From Pogostemon cablin (taxonomy: Eukaryota; Streptophyta; Magnoliopsida; Lamiales; Lamiaceae), in assembly GCA_023678885.1 (NCBI GenBank), contig CM042975.1:27259405-27323404 (forward strand): a stretch of 64,000 nucleotides of DNA, read 5' to 3'. Positions 23,001-35,597 of the stretch are shown one piece after another (the stretch's first letter is position 1; each line of letters starts with the position of its first letter). Both the position numbers and the translations under genes were made by a program. The notes beneath the pieces are model-generated. The model was not told the DNA's origin. It worked only from the letters and a program-made list of their open reading frames with translations, and did no database searches.

Positions 23001-24614
23001 ACTTGTGATTTGGTTCTTGCTCCTCCGGGAGCAAACATTGTGGGTTCCAAGTGGGTATTTCGGACCAAATACAGGTCCGACGGCTCGATTGAACGACACA
23101 AAGCTCGGCTTGTCGCTCAAGGGTTCACTCAAATTCCTGGCTCTGACTTTCACCACACTTTTAGCCCTATTGTTAAGGCTGCCACGGTTCGCCTCGTCCT
23201 GGCTCTCGCTGTCTACATCAATGGCCTCTGCATCAATTGGATGTTAAAAATGCCTTTCTGAACGGGGTTCTATCCAAGCCAGTCTATATGGCTCAGCCAC
23301 CGGGATTTGTTGATTCACGTAATCCATCTCATGTTTGTCGCCTTAAGAAGGCTTTGTATGGTATTCGCCAAGCTCCATTGGCTTGGTTTCAGCGATTTAG
23401 TACTTATCTGGCAACCCTGGGGTTACGGCAGACTCAGTCTGACTATTCATTGTTCTGTTTTCACAAAGGGACCTCCCTTTTATATCTTCTCCTATATGTT
23501 GATGATATCATTCTTATAGGAAATGATCCGGGCTTAATTCGGCGCTTTATTGATCGCACTCACAAAGAGTTTGCTATTAAGGATCTTGGCAAGCTGACCT
23601 ATTTTTTAGGGCTTGAGGTCTCTTACAGTTCTCGTGGGTTTTCGTTGGCCAGGCGAAATATGCTCGAGATATTTTAGAGCATGCTGCTATGCTCGATTGC
23701 AAGCCTGTTTTCACTCCACTTGCAGCCAGAACTTCCTTGCGGAGTACTGGTTCGTTGTTTCATAATCCAACTCTTTATCGCTCTTTGGTTGGTGCGTTAC
23801 AGTACCTCACTATCACTAGGCCTGATCTCTCATTCGCTGTGAACACTGTCAGTCAGTTTCTACATTCTCCCACTGTTGATCACTTCTCTGCTGTTAAGCG
23901 CATTCTTCGATATGTTAAAGGCACGATACATTATGGTCTTACTTTCACTCATCATACACAAATGACGATTGTAGGGTATTCTGATGCGGATTGGGCCAGG
24001 TATGTGGAGACCCGATGCTCTACATATGGATACTCGATCTTTTTTGGAGGTAATCTCATCTCCTGGAGCGCCAAGAAGCAGCCTACCATTGCCCGCTCAA
24101 GTTGTGAGTCTGAGTATCGGGCTTTGGCTAACACCAATTCGGAAATCGTTTGGCTGTTGAATTTATTGCAGGAGCTTCACCAGTCACCCGTTACTCCGGC
24201 GACTCTGCTATGCAACAACAGAAGTGCAATTTTCTTGTCTCAGAATCCGGTTGCACATAAACGTGCCAAACATATCGATATCGACTGTCATTTTATTTGC
24301 GAACTAGTTTCCTCCGGCAGGTTGCACACTCAGTTCGTTTCGTTTCATCTTCAGCTAGCAGATATTTTTACCAAGGCCTTACCACGACCAGCTTTTGAGT
24401 TCTTGCGTACCAAGCTTTGCGTTTGCTTACATCCCACGCGGCACTTGACGGGGGGTATTAGAGGAAATAGTTGACTTACCATGTACTCTTCATTCTTTGA
24501 TTTATTAGATCCACAATTTATGGATCCATTATTACAAACAATTGTAAATACACTTGTATATAATGAGAATCACACTCCTCATCACAGTAAGTGATGATCG
24601 ATTATTTCATCTCA
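20041..24614 (+). mobile_element. Full-length Ty1/copia element with short LTRs (Ale/Retrofit-like)
   Basis: LTRs of 161 bp lie at 20041-20201 and 24454-24614. They start TGTATTAGAGG (GG in the 3' copy) and end CATCTCA, and I see two differences between them. TSD TAAGC is at 20036-20040 and 24615-24619. A weak PBS, TGGTATTAGCTGG, is at 20203, and a G-rich PPT ends at about 24453. The short LTR suggests the Ale/Retrofit lineage (inference). The near-identical LTRs point to recent insertion, although the coding region is already broken. Confidence 0.9.
20319..24474 (+). pseudogene. Copia gag-pol polyprotein, broken by one stop and two frameshifts
   Basis: Gag starts at ATG 20319. An in-frame TGA at 20901-20903 interrupts it, and the same frame continues to 23261 with zinc knuckle CQLCRGEHYADKC, protease DSGASAHM, integrase (VHCDLLGP, FIDDYSRFSWLY, SDGGTEF, QQNGRAERKHRH) and the RT start (GSKWVFRTKYRSDG). 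A frameshift near 23250 moves RT into the frame of 23237-23677 (YGIRQAPLAWF, YVDDIILIGND). A second frameshift near 23675 leads to 23689-24474, with the RT C-terminus and RNase H (YSDADWA, SSCESEYRAL, AKHIDID). All domains are present in copia order (PR-IN-RT-RH), so it was once autonomous. Confidence 0.9.
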
Positions 24615-25232
24615 TAAGCTATAATCGTTTCAAATGGAGTATGTGTTATACATTCCATCCCCTTGGAATAGGGGATGGAACACTTATTGGAATAGGGAAT
24701 TCCAACTGGGTAAAATTTGGAGTTTGGCTTTCATTTCATTCGTGTTCTTGAATCAACGGAAGCTCAAGTATCTCCGGTATTCTTGTTCTTGAATCAACGG
24801 AAGATTCAGAGATATATCACTTTGTTGTCCACTGTGCATCAGTTTGGCCGGCTGGAATAGCAGTCAGGGTAATTACAAGTCAATAACTACGTACCTAGCT
24901 AAGGGAGGCCAGCTGGTGCAGATTTTCTCTTACGAAATTGCAGACCATTTATAGGCAGTTATCCGGATCCATTTTGGTCAGTTCAGGTGCGTTTTGGAAA
25001 GATCTCATCACAAGCTACAATATAGGATCAATAGATGTTTATTTCAAGATCATCTTATGCACTATAAATAGCCTAGAAGATAGCTGGTTCATCAATTTTC
25101 ACATTCGACCTGTTTAAGCTTTAATCGTTCCAACGTAAGTAGATTATCACCGAACATCTATAAACTCTCTCTTCGTCCCAAGAATATTTGCACACTTTCT
25201 AGTTTGATTTGTCTCAAGAATACTTGTATATA
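24615..25232. repeat. Non-coding region with TATA-bearing repeat (copy 2)
   Basis: No gene. About 24765-25120 repeats the sequence at 19795-20000, including the gatctcat-cacaagctacaat block and 'gcactataaatagcc'. A partial duplicate of 'gtgttcttgaatcaacgg' appears twice within it (about 24740 and 24785). From 25150 to 25230 lies a degraded Stowaway-like end (cgtcccaagaat) ahead of the intact MITE end. Confidence 0.5.
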
Positions 25233-25370
25233 CTCCCTCCGTCTCATTGAAACATATGCATTTTTCCATTTTGGTTCGTCCCAATTCAAAGTGTGCATTT
25301 CTTTTTTTGGTAAAGAGGATCCACACATATTAATTACTTCTCTCTATTGGCCCACATGTCATACAAATAC

Positions 25371-28300
25371 TGTTAGAAATAATAAACTTGATTTAGAAAA
25401 GTTATAGAAGCTTCAAGAATAATATATGATATGCTAGAAGGTTTGAGATTGTGTAGAATAAACTAGAAGGTGGAGGAATCTATTAATTAATTATAAGAAT
25501 GATCTAGAATATGACATGTGATTAAATAGATGAATTATCTGGACTATTAGGATGAAAATTAATATAGAATTCTCTAGAATGCTTGAGAATCCACCATTGG
25601 ATAGTATAAATAGGTGGATGGTGTAGCATTTTGAGATGTACCCAACCAAAAATTTAATAAAATGTGTTTTATTCCAAACCTTGTTCTTTCCTTCAAAACT
25701 CCTTCTATCATCCTTTATTCATCCAACTCACCAATCCCTACACCCGTCCACAAACTTATACATATCCCTCCAACCTTTTAACTCCTACAAAGTGGTATCA
25801 GAGCCATAAGATCCTCCTGTGAGAAATGGCCAATAACCTTCAATCCTTTCAAGTCCCGTTGCTCAACAAGAGCATCTTTGATAATTGGAGTATCAAGATG
25901 AAGGCACTCCTAGGTGCTCATGATGTTTGGGAGATTGTAGAAAAAGGATACGAGCAACCGAAAGACGAGGCGGCACTATCTCAACAACTAAAGGATAAGT
26001 TGAGAGATTCAAGAAAGAGGGACAAGAAGGCTCTCTTCCTCATCTACCAAGCTTTGGGAGATGATGATTTCGAGAAAATCTCGAGTGCAACTACCGCCAA
26101 GGAAGCATGGGATAAGCTCCAAGTGCCATGCAAAGGAGCCGATCAAGTTAAAAAGGTACGCCTTCAAACTTTAAGAGGTGAATTTGAGTCCCTACATATG
26201 AAAGAGTTCGAATCTATTTCGGACTATTTTACAAGAGTTTTGGCGGTCTCTAATCAAATGAAAAGAAAAGGTGAAAAATTGGAGGATGTTAGAATAATGG
26301 AGAAAATATTACGTTCGTTGACTCCCAAATTTGAGCATATTGTGGTGACTATTGAGGAGACTAAAAATTTAGAGGAGATGACAATTGATCTCTTAATGGG
26401 GTCGTTACAAGCTTATGAAGAGAAACAAAGAAGAAAGCAAGATATGGTGGAGCAATTGTTAAAATTGCAAGTAAGTGCAAAGGAGAAAGACGAAGGCCCA
26501 AGTAGCGGTCAAAGTCGTGGCCAAGGACAAGGTCGAGGTCGTGGACGTGGACGAGGAGGCTATGAAAATCATGGAGAGAGAAAAATATTTGGTCGAGGAA
26601 GGAGCAACCAAAAATCGAGGTACGATAATTCTACTATAAAATGCTATAATTGTGATAGATTTGGGCATTATGCTTCCGAGTGTTGGAAAGCAAAACAAAA
26701 GGTTCAAGAGAAGGCCAACTTCGTTGAGAGCAAGAAGGAAGAAAATACAAGTGTACTCTTGGCGTACAAAGGAGAAAATGAAAGACAAGATGATACTTGG
26801 TACCTCGATACGGGAGCGAGCAACCACATGTGTGGCAAAAAGAGCATGTTCGTGGAGCTGGATGAATCGGTAAGTGGCAATGTCTCATTTGGTGATGAAT
26901 CTAAAATTCCGGTGAAAGAAAAAGGAAAATTTTTGATTCGCTTAAAAAATGGAGGTCATGATTTTATCTCGAATGTTTATTATGTACCCAACATGAAAAA
27001 TAATATTTTGAGTTTGGGACAACTCTTAGAGAAAGGTTATGATATTCACTTGAAGGATTATAACCTTTCAATAAGAGATAAGGAAAATAATTTGATAGCA
27101 AGGGTGCCAATGTCAAAGAATAGAACGTTTCTACTAAATATTCGGAATGATGTGGCAAAATGCCTTAAAGCTTGCTTTAAGGATAAGTCTTGGTTATGGC
27201 ACCTACGGTTTGGACACTTAAATTTCGGAGGATTGGAGTTGTTATCAAGGAAGAAAATGGTAAGAGGATTACCATCCATCAAGCATCCCGACCAATTATG
27301 CGAAGGATGTATACTCGGGAAGCAAGCTAGGAGGCCATTCCCAAAGGAGTCAATCTCGCGAGCAAAGAAGCCATTGGAGTTAATCCATGCCGATGTTTGT
27401 GGGCCGATCAAGCCGAGTTCTCTTGGTAACAACAATTATTTCTTACTCTTCATTGATGATTTTTCTAGAAAAATGTGGGTGTATTTCTTGAAGCATAAAT
27501 CAGAAGTATTTGAAGCCTTCAAGAAATTTAAAGTTGCCGTTGAAAAGGCGAGCGGGCTAGAAATCAAATCCATGAGAAGCGATCGAGGTGGTGAATTCAC
27601 ATCCAAGGAGTTCATGGCGTATTGCGAAGAAAACGGGATCCAGAGGCCTCTCACTGTTCCAAGATCTCCTCAACAAAATGGTGTGGCGGAGAGAAAGAAT
27701 AGAACCATAGTGGAGATAGCGCGCAGCATGTTGAAGACGAAGAATCTTCCAAAAGAATTTTGGGCAGAAGCAGTGGCGTGCGCGGTGTACCTGTCCAATC
27801 GTTCTCCAACTTGGAGTGTATGGGGAAAGACTTCACAAGAAGCATGGAGTGGGAGAAAGCCTGGAATCACTCATCTAAGAGTATTCGGGAGCAAAGCATA
27901 TGCTCACGTAGCAGACGAGATAAGAAGAACGCTCGACGACAAGAGTGAGCCATACATATTCATCGGGTATGACTCTAACTCTAAAGGTTACAAGTTATAT
28001 AATCCCCTCATAAAAAAAGCGTGATAAGTCGAGATGTGGAGTTCGACGATGAAGATGCTTGGGATTTTGGTTCCGACATCAATGATCACAACTTTGTAAC
28101 TCCACAATTTGAAGATGAAGAGGAAATAGAGCAAGCAGGTAAAAGTGAAGAGACAGTGACTCCACCCGCCTCACCAGCAAGAGAAGTTGGAGACTCGCCA
28201 CCATCTTTCTTAAATGAAAGAAGAACATCAAGAGTGAGGAGCTTGGATGAGATCTATGAAGACACTGAAAGGTTAGAGGATCTCACCTTACTTTGTTTAT

Positions 28301-30267
28301 TTGCTGATTGCGAGCCAGTAACTTTTGAAGAAGCTACACAAAGCAAGAGATGGAGAAATGCAATGGACGAGGAAATTAAGGCCATTGAGAAGAATGATAC
28401 GTGGGAGCTTGCAACATTACCAAAAGATCACAAGGCCATTGGAATTAAGTGGGTGTATAAAGCAAAGAAGAACTCCAATGGTGAAGTAGAGAGATACAAG
28501 GCAAGACTTGTTGCGAAAGGATATAGTCAAAGAGCCGGAATTAACTATGACGAGGTATTCGCTCCTGTCGCCCGACTAGAAACTATCAGACTAATCATTT
28601 CTCTTACAACCCAAAATAGATGGAAAATCTATCAGATGGACGTGAAGTCAACCTTCTGAATGGTGTTCTTGATAAAGAAGTCTACATCAAGTAACCACCA
28701 GGCTACGAGGTGAAAGGGCAAGAAGAAAAGGTGTTGAAGTTGAAGAAGGCCCTATATGGATTAAAACAAGCACCAAGGGAGTGGAATAGCAGGATTGACA
28801 AGTACTTGGAGGAGAATGGTTTCTCCAAGTGCCCACATGAACATGTCCTCTACGTCAAAATCAAAGGTGATGATGTCTTAATAGTGTGCTTGTATGTGGA
28901 TGATCTTATATTCACAGGAAACAACACAAAGATGTTTGAGGAGTTCAAGAAGGCCATGACTAAAGAGTTTGAGATGACGGATATTGGGCTCATGGCATAT
29001 TATCTTAGAGTTGAAGTTAAGCAGCTTGAGGAAGGAATCTTCATCACACAAGAAGGTTATACGAAGGAGATCCTCAAGAAGTTCAAAATGGAAGATTGCA
29101 AGGCAATCAACACTACAGTGGAGTGTGGAAGTAAACTATCCAAGCATGAAGATGGAGAAAAAGTGGATCCGACGCTCTTCAAAAGTTTGGTTGGAAGCCT
29201 AAGGTACTTAACTTGCACAAGGCCAGATATACTCTACGCAACAGGGCTTGTGAGTAGATTTATGGAGAATCCAATCACAACGCACTTGAAGGTGGCAAAG
29301 AGAATTCTTCGATATCTCAAAGGTACGCTCAACTATGGCCTACTTTATTCAAATACTAATAACTATGAGCTTGTGGGCTATAGTGATAGTGATTGGGCTG
29401 GAGATAATGATGATCGAAAGAGTACAAGTGGATTTGTGTTCTTCTTGGGAGACACCGCTTTCACTTGGATGTCGAAGAAGCAACCAACAGTCATATTATC
29501 TACGTGTGAAGCCGAGTATATAGCCGCCACATCCAGTGTTTGCCATGCTATATGGCTTAGGAATTTGTTACGAGAGCTCGGATGGACACAAGAGAATCCT
29601 ACGAGGATTCGTGTGGACAATAAGTCAGCGATTGCATTGGCAAAGAATCCAGTATTTTATAATCGGAGCAAGCACATAGACACTCGCTTCCACTACATCA
29701 GAGAATGCATTGCAAAGAAAGAAGTTCAAGTGGAGTACGTCAAATCACAAGACCAAGTAGCCGACATCTTTACAAAGCCGCTCAAGTATGAAGATTTCGC
29801 AAGATTACGGAGTATGCTTGGAATGCAAAATCAAGTTTAAGAGGGTGTGTTAGAAATAATAAACTTGATTTAGAGAAGTTATAGAAGCTTCAAAGAATAA
29901 TATGTGATATGCTAGAAGGTTTGAGATTGTGTAGAATAAACTAGAAGGTGGAGGAATCTATTAATTAATTATAAGAATGATCTAGAATATGACATGTGAT
30001 TAAATAGATGAATTATCTAGACTATTAGGATGAAAATTAATATAGAATTCTCTAGAATGCTTGAGAATCCACCATTGGATAGTATAAATAGGTGGATGGT
30101 GTAGTATTTTGAGATGTACCCAACCAAAAATTTAATAAAGTGTGTTTTATTCCAAACCTTGTTCTTTCCTTCAAAACTCCTTCTATCACCCTTTATTCAT
30201 CCAACTCACCAATCCGTACACCCGTCCACAAACCTATACATATCCCTCCAACCTTTTAACTCCTACA
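25371..30267 (+). mobile_element. Full-length Ty1/copia element with 420-bp LTRs
   Basis: LTRs are at 25371-25789 and 29848-30267. They run TGTTAGAAATAATAAACTTG to TTAACTCCTACA and differ at only a few positions. TSD AATAC flanks both ends (25366-25370 and 30268-30272). PBS TGGTATCAGAGCC is at 25793-25805. A TATA-like 'gtataaatagg' lies in each LTR (about 25605 and 30084). Recent insertion is inferred from LTR similarity. Its target was a Stowaway MITE. Confidence 0.93.
25826..29840 (+). pseudogene. Copia gag-pol with two frameshifts and one stop
   Basis: The first frame, 25826-28024 (732 codons), holds UBN2-type gag, zinc knuckle CYNCDRFGHYASEC, protease DTGASNHMCG, gag-pre-integrase WLWHLRFGHLNF, and integrase (IHADVCGPI, FIDDFSRKMWVYF, SDRGGEF, PQQNGVAERKNRT). 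A one-base indel in the A-run at 28011-28018 shifts to 28021-28659 (RT start, GIKWVYKAKKNSNGE). A second one-base loss near 28657 and a TAA at about 28692 precede 28710-29840 (YGLKQAPREW, LYVDDLIFTGN, YSDSDWAGDNDDRKSTSGF, AEYIAATSS, NRSKHIDTRFHYIRE). All domains are otherwise well conserved, so it died only recently or may be mobilised in trans. Confidence 0.92.
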
Positions 30268-30389
30268 AATACACCTACCCACTTTATATTAATATATTAT
30301 TTCTCTCACCTCACCACACATTAAAATATTATACTCCTTAATTAACGTGCAAAAAGCAAACGCGTACGTTGTAACGGGACGGGAGGGAG

Positions 30390-31033
30390 TACTAAAAATG
30401 AAAACAATACATAATATCAATAACAATACTATTACAAAAATGAAATCTTCTTTTTCACATAATCTATTCAAAATTAATTATATTATACCCTTTATTTTAC
30501 TCAATTATCAAAAGTATTCATTTTCTTTCTTATATCATTATAACAAAAAAATTATTTTTCTTAAATTTCGTGCCATCAAATACACGCATGTATTCCTGAA
30601 AGGGAGGGAGTACTATTTTTTTGCATGTATTTTTGGAAGGAGAGAGTACTATTTTTTTTTTTTAATGTATTCCCATGTATTTCTAAAAGGAATGGAATAC
30701 TATTTTTTTTTGCTGGAACGGAGAGATTATTATATTTTTTTTAATGTATTAATAGTACTGGAGAGTACTACTTTTTTTATGGATGGAATAATAATAATAG
30801 TTAAAAAATTAAAGATGCTTGGGGGACGTCAAAAAGATAAAGACAACCACCAGCTAAAAAATAATTGGTTGATCTTAAAGATAAAGACAACCTCCAGCTA
30901 AGAAATGGAGTAATTGTTTGAGCTTGCCTTTCTTTTAATCATCTGTACTGGTATGACCGTATGATCTGCAACCATACACTGCTCTTGTTTCTTCTGAATT
31001 TATGGTGTTTATGCATTTAAAAAAAAGACAGTC
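30390..31033. other. Degenerate Stowaway-end repeats and NLR 5' flank
   Basis: From about 30595 to 30790 there are several imperfect copies of a 'gggagggagtactattttttt' unit, each resembling a Stowaway terminus followed by poly-T. They look like nested or decayed MITE ends. From 30880 to 31033 the sequence is the conserved upstream region of NLRs, again with 'tggtatgaccgtatgatctgcaacc'. No ORF here looks real. Confidence 0.5.
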
Positions 31034-34000
31034 ATGCTAAAACTTTTGAATAACAGAAGAAAATGGAGGAGCAATAAATATCTCAACGAATTGCAGGTTT
31101 GGATTGTTAGAGACTATTTCTTACATCTTTCGTGGGAGTGCGGCTTCCCAGAATTGCCCGAGGGGTGGGAGTGGACACCCAAGAAAGTGTCTAGTTTCAA
31201 GGAACAACTTGAGAAGGTATTCCTGGTACCCGTTCAAACGTCAACATGGATGGTAAAAAAAATCAACAAGAGTCAACTCATGGAACATTTTCTGAGTTTC
31301 CTTCAACAGTTACTCCACCATAATACTGATTCCTCGTGGCGTGTGAAGGTCCTTGAAAAAGAGCTGAGGTTTCTTCACACCATTTTTGAGGACTTATCAT
31401 GGATGCTGCAACACTGCGATGACATCCACTATGAAGCCCAATTCCAGAATCTGATGGAAGAGTTGGAAGCAGTGGGCAATCAAGCTGGGCGTTTTATACA
31501 TTCCATGTTATTCTCAGCTTACATGGGTTTTCGAGATAAGGCGAAGATTGCTGCTGCTCTACATCGCATCGATTGCTTGAAAGCAACCATTGAATCATCT
31601 GATATCTTCTCCGCAACTACTTTTTATACTCAGAGGGTTTCTACCGCCAACTCCTTCCTACATCTTCATTCTCTTTATAATGATCTACAACATCTGTTAC
31701 AGGGGGATCGGATTGCTGATCTCAAGGATCAAATCGGCCTTCTATATCAGGGACTAATACTTTTGCAATCGAGGTCGCCACAGTCCAGTGAAATTGGACA
31801 ACGGAAAGAGATTCTGATGTGCCATATTGGGGATATTGCACTTCAAGCTCAATATCTTATCACGGTATTTTTGTCGGAAGATGCTCCTCTCTGGTATGTC
31901 ATTCCTAGGTTCACTTATCTCAACCATAGGATTCATGTTATTACGCTCCAATTAAATATTAAAGAGGAACATAAAACTGAAGGCCTGAAAATGACTAAGG
32001 ATTTCATTGCAATTCCACCATTAGAGGATGAGGGAAAGATTAATGATTCCGATGAAGAAATGGTTGGTTTTGAGGTTGAAGAAGAGAATATGTTGAATCA
32101 GCTGATTGGAGAAGGAAAACTGGAACGTCAAGTCATTTCAATAATCGGGATGCCTGGACTTGGTAAGACCACTTTAGCAAGAAAACTGTACAATCATCCC
32201 TTAGTTAGAGAAAGGTTTGACAAACTCTCATGGATTGTTGTTTCCCAATCACATGAGATACGAAAACTCATGAGGGATATTTTGATTAATATTAATAATG
32301 ATCTTGGTAAAGATAGGATTTTGTGTATGGAAGAAGAAACGTTGGTAGAACATATTCACAAAACATTGAAGAGAAGACGGTACCTTGTTGTAATGGATGA
32401 TGTATGGGACTCAAACGTGTGGGATGAGTTGCAGAGATGTCTCCCAGATGATGGAAATGGAAGCAGGATATTGCTCACTAGTAGGAATCAAGGTGTGGCT
32501 CCACCTAATAGCATAGTTCATGAGCTACCTTTTTTGTCGGATGAGCAATCTTGGGAGCTACTACAAAAGAAAGTGTTTCTCAATAGAACTTGTACTCCTC
32601 AACTCCACCCGATAGGAAAGAAAATTGCTGCAAAATGCCGTGGACTACCACTCACGGTATCAGTTATTGCTGGTGCTCTTTCAAGCATGGATGAGGAAGA
32701 AAGTGCATGGGAAAAAGTGGGAGAAAGTTTAGCTTTTAAAGATGGTGAAGACAATACAGTGATGCATATTCTGCAATTGAGTTACAATCATCTTCCAAAC
32801 CATTTGAAGTCGTGCTTTCTTTCTTTTAGTGCATATAAAGAAGATGAAGAAGTCTCTGTGGGAAAGCTGAAGAGATTTTGGATTGCAAAAGGATTCATAC
32901 ATAAAGAAAATGAGAGGAGTAAGGAAAATGTAGCAGAAGAATTCATAATGGAACTCATTAATAAAAGTCTAGTAATGGTTGCCAGAAGACGGTTAGATGG
33001 CAGAGGAGTGAAAGCTTGTGTTGTACATGATTTATTGCGCGACTTATGCTTGAAAATATCTAGAAGAGAAAGCTTTAGGGAATATTCAAGCGATGGGTAA
33101 GTTGTATGTGCTATCCAGTTCCCACTTTGAATCTGTTGTTGGTTAAGCATTCATAGTTTTGTTCTGTTTTTGTCTAATTCAGGTTGACCACATGTTCTGG
33201 GTTTGGCATTTATGTACCAGAGCTTCAACGTGAGTGTGCAACTTTGAGGTTTGATCAGCACCAACACTCTTTTGCTAGCGATGGTCTGTCCTCATCGTAC
33301 GTTCGGGAAATGAGGTTACTAAGAGTCTTGTGTTTCCATAACTCTGATAATCGGCACTGTCGTTGCTATATTTTCAGAGTGGAGTATCTGGTTAACTTGC
33401 GGTACTTGGTTATTGACAAAGTGCCCCCATGGATCGAAAACCTGGTAAATCTGGAATATCTTGCACTGGAGTTTGATGAGGCAGTAGTGTATCTACCCCC
33501 AACAATTGCCAAATTGAACAAGTTGAGATACATCCATGCACTCAGAGCAGAATACAGCGAAGATTGGATATGTAGCTCCAAAAGCAACAACAACTTAGAG
33601 TATCTTTCAAGGATAAAAATCAAGAAGTTGAAGGACGAAGAGTTGTTGAAATTTTCATCCCATCTTCGCAAACTCAAATGCAGTTATGAAGTAATTCCAC
33701 GTCGTAGCATATCCCAACATTTTGATCTTAGCTTCCTCACTCAACTCGACTCACTCTCCTTAGAGTTTTCAGACACTTACCGTGGATTTGAATTACAGAC
33801 ATTCGGATTCCCCGCCAACATTAGAAAGCTGACACTTGGCTGGTCAAGGATGCATTGGGAGAAGATGTCAATAGTTGGAAGATTGAAAAACCTTGAGGTT
33901 CTCAAACTATGTCACAATGCTTTTGTGGGAGATATATGGGATACAAGAGATGGTGAATTTCAGAAATTGAGGTTTCTGCAGTTGGAAGATACGATGGTGT

Positions 34001-34263
34001 GTGAATGGAATGTGAGCTCAAGTGAACACTTTCCTAGACTTCAACACTTGGTGCTATTGCAGTGCCACCATCTGAAAGAGATTCCTAGTGAAATAGGTGA
34101 AATTGCAACCCTGGAGGTGATTGAGGTGAAGGGAATATGTCGGGATTCGTTAAGAGAGTCAGCTGAGAGAATAAAGGAAGAACAACGAGACATGGAAAAT
34201 TATCAACTCAATGTCATCATCGATGCTACTAATGGGGAATTCTTGTGGAGAAGGCATCGGTAA
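31034..34263 (+). CDS. R1-type CC-NB-ARC-LRR immune receptor, two exons (NLR-A3)
   Basis: The most complete NLR here. Exon 1 is 31034-33096, the intron 33097-33182 (86 nt, GTAAGT to TTCAG), and exon 2 is 33183-34263; the split Gly codon keeps the frame, giving about 1,047 residues. The start is the conserved ATG of MLKLLNN. Residues 1-370 are the R1-type N-terminal domain. Then come P-loop GMPGLGKTT (about 372), FDKLSWIVVSQS, kinase-2 YLVVMDDVWD (about 450), RNBS-B GSRILLTSR, GLPL (about 537), CFLSFSAYKEDEE, and VHD (about 662). Exon 2 encodes LRRs such as LVNLRYLVIDKVPPWIENL. No lesion is seen. It is closest to the 195 gene and keeps the full YNHPLVRERF segment. Expected to be cytoplasmic or nuclear, acting by nucleotide exchange on effector perception (family knowledge). 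Confidence 0.92.
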
Positions 34264-34779
34264 CGTCTCTTTTGCTTCTTAGTTACCACAAAATATTAAG
34301 TATCTATAGGGATGAAAAGTCTTATTAGTCTAGGCTTTAACACAACAAATGGAGAGTTGTACTCATTTTTTGGAAGGTAGTAAATTAATGATCATTTATG
34401 TTCTTTTGAGTCTATCCAACTATTGTTCTTGGTAAATTGATTTCATTCACTTTATTATAATAAGTTTCAGTTGTCAAAGAGAGAATTTAAATGTTCAAAT
34501 GAATCAAGAATTTCTAGGAAGGATTTCTCCAAATTATCACTTATTCTTTTTGTGGATTTCTTATGGGGACAAGTGATCATTCCAAACTTTGTGGTGGATT
34601 TCATTATGTGAAGAATTGTGTTGGAGTGTTTATTTGTGTATATGATTCATACCCCGATATTGTTTCTATAATTCCTACCTGCAACCTTTGACTACTCTTT
34701 GATTCTTTTTAATCTAACTCTCCAGGTTTACAACAATTCCAACACCAACTTATCTCTTCTGAATTCATCATGCTTAAAT
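34264..34779. other. Non-coding NLR 3' flank and degraded upstream region
   Basis: AT-rich sequence with no credible ORF. From about 34675 ('gcaacctttgactactc') it follows the pattern seen upstream of the other NLR starts, marking the 5' edge of the next decayed copy. Confidence 0.5.
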
Positions 34780-35597
34780 TTTGTAATTAAAAGACAATGA
34801 TGGAGGAGGAAGAAACATGTCCTCAACGAGTTGCAAAATCAGATGTTGGAGAGTACTATCCCTCTGCCTCAGATGTTTAGACAACGTGTGAGTTCCACGA
34901 ACAGCCTCATAATCCCGAGAGAATGCCTTCTTTTATGCCACTCAAGGAATTGTTCCAGAGTCGCATGGAATAATTCAAAGCAGTACCAATCAAGCTAGAT
35001 GCTTTCTCTATTCCTTGTTATTGGAATCTGATGCAGTGTTCCATGGAATGGATCATGAGGAGCTTGGTGATGTTTAATCACCCTCTTGAAAGCTACTCTT
35101 CACTCATCTAGTATCATTTCCAAGAACTTCCATCAACAACTCCCTCCTCTTTCTCCATTCTCTGCTTCATGATCTGACGACCTTCTGAAATTGTGCAACT
35201 GAAAGAGCCTCCGATGCGCATTGGAGATGTAGCACACCAAGCTCAGGATCTTGTCACTGCTTTTTTGGTCAATGATGCTTCTCTTTGGTATGTCACTACT
35301 AGTCTCACTTACCTCAACCATAGGAGTCAGCTTATTACAATGGAACTCCAGATAATTACAGAGAAAATACAGATTTGGGGTCTTAAAAGTGACGAAGTAT
35401 TTCAGTGCACAACCATCATTAAAGGATGAGATCAGAAAGAATAACTCCAATGACATAATGGTTGGTTTTGAGGATGAAGCAAGAGGTATGGATCAGCTGG
35501 TTGGAGGAGGAACGGATTGCCCGTCAAGGCCATTTCAATATTTGGAATGCCTGGACTTGGTAAGACCACTTTAGCAAAGAAATTGTATAATCATCAC
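34780..35597 (+). pseudogene. Decayed R1-type NLR 5' fragment ending at the P-loop
   Basis: Recognisable but rearranged and frameshifted. A 5' region like 'atggaggagcaagaaa' lies near 34800. A partial N-terminal domain at 35193-35400 includes IGDVAHQAQDLVTAFLVNDASLWYV. Further pieces follow: EIRKNNSNDIMVGFEDEARG (about 35425) and a P-loop in another frame (GMPGLGKTT, about 35548) plus AKKLYNH. NLR homology stops at 35597, where the TATA-bearing repeat begins. No intact frame exceeds 80 codons. Confidence 0.75.

Larger units (their letters stand above)
25233..30389. mobile_element. Stowaway-type MITE split by a copia insertion
   Basis: The left end CTCCCTCCGTCTCATT (from 25233) and right end GGGACGGGAGGGAG (to 30389) are inverted repeats typical of Stowaway elements, and TA flanks both outer ends (25231-25232, 30390-30391). 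The MITE halves are 25233-25370 and about 30273-30389; the space between is the copia element with TSD AATAC. Unsplit, the MITE would be about 255 bp. Confidence 0.75.
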
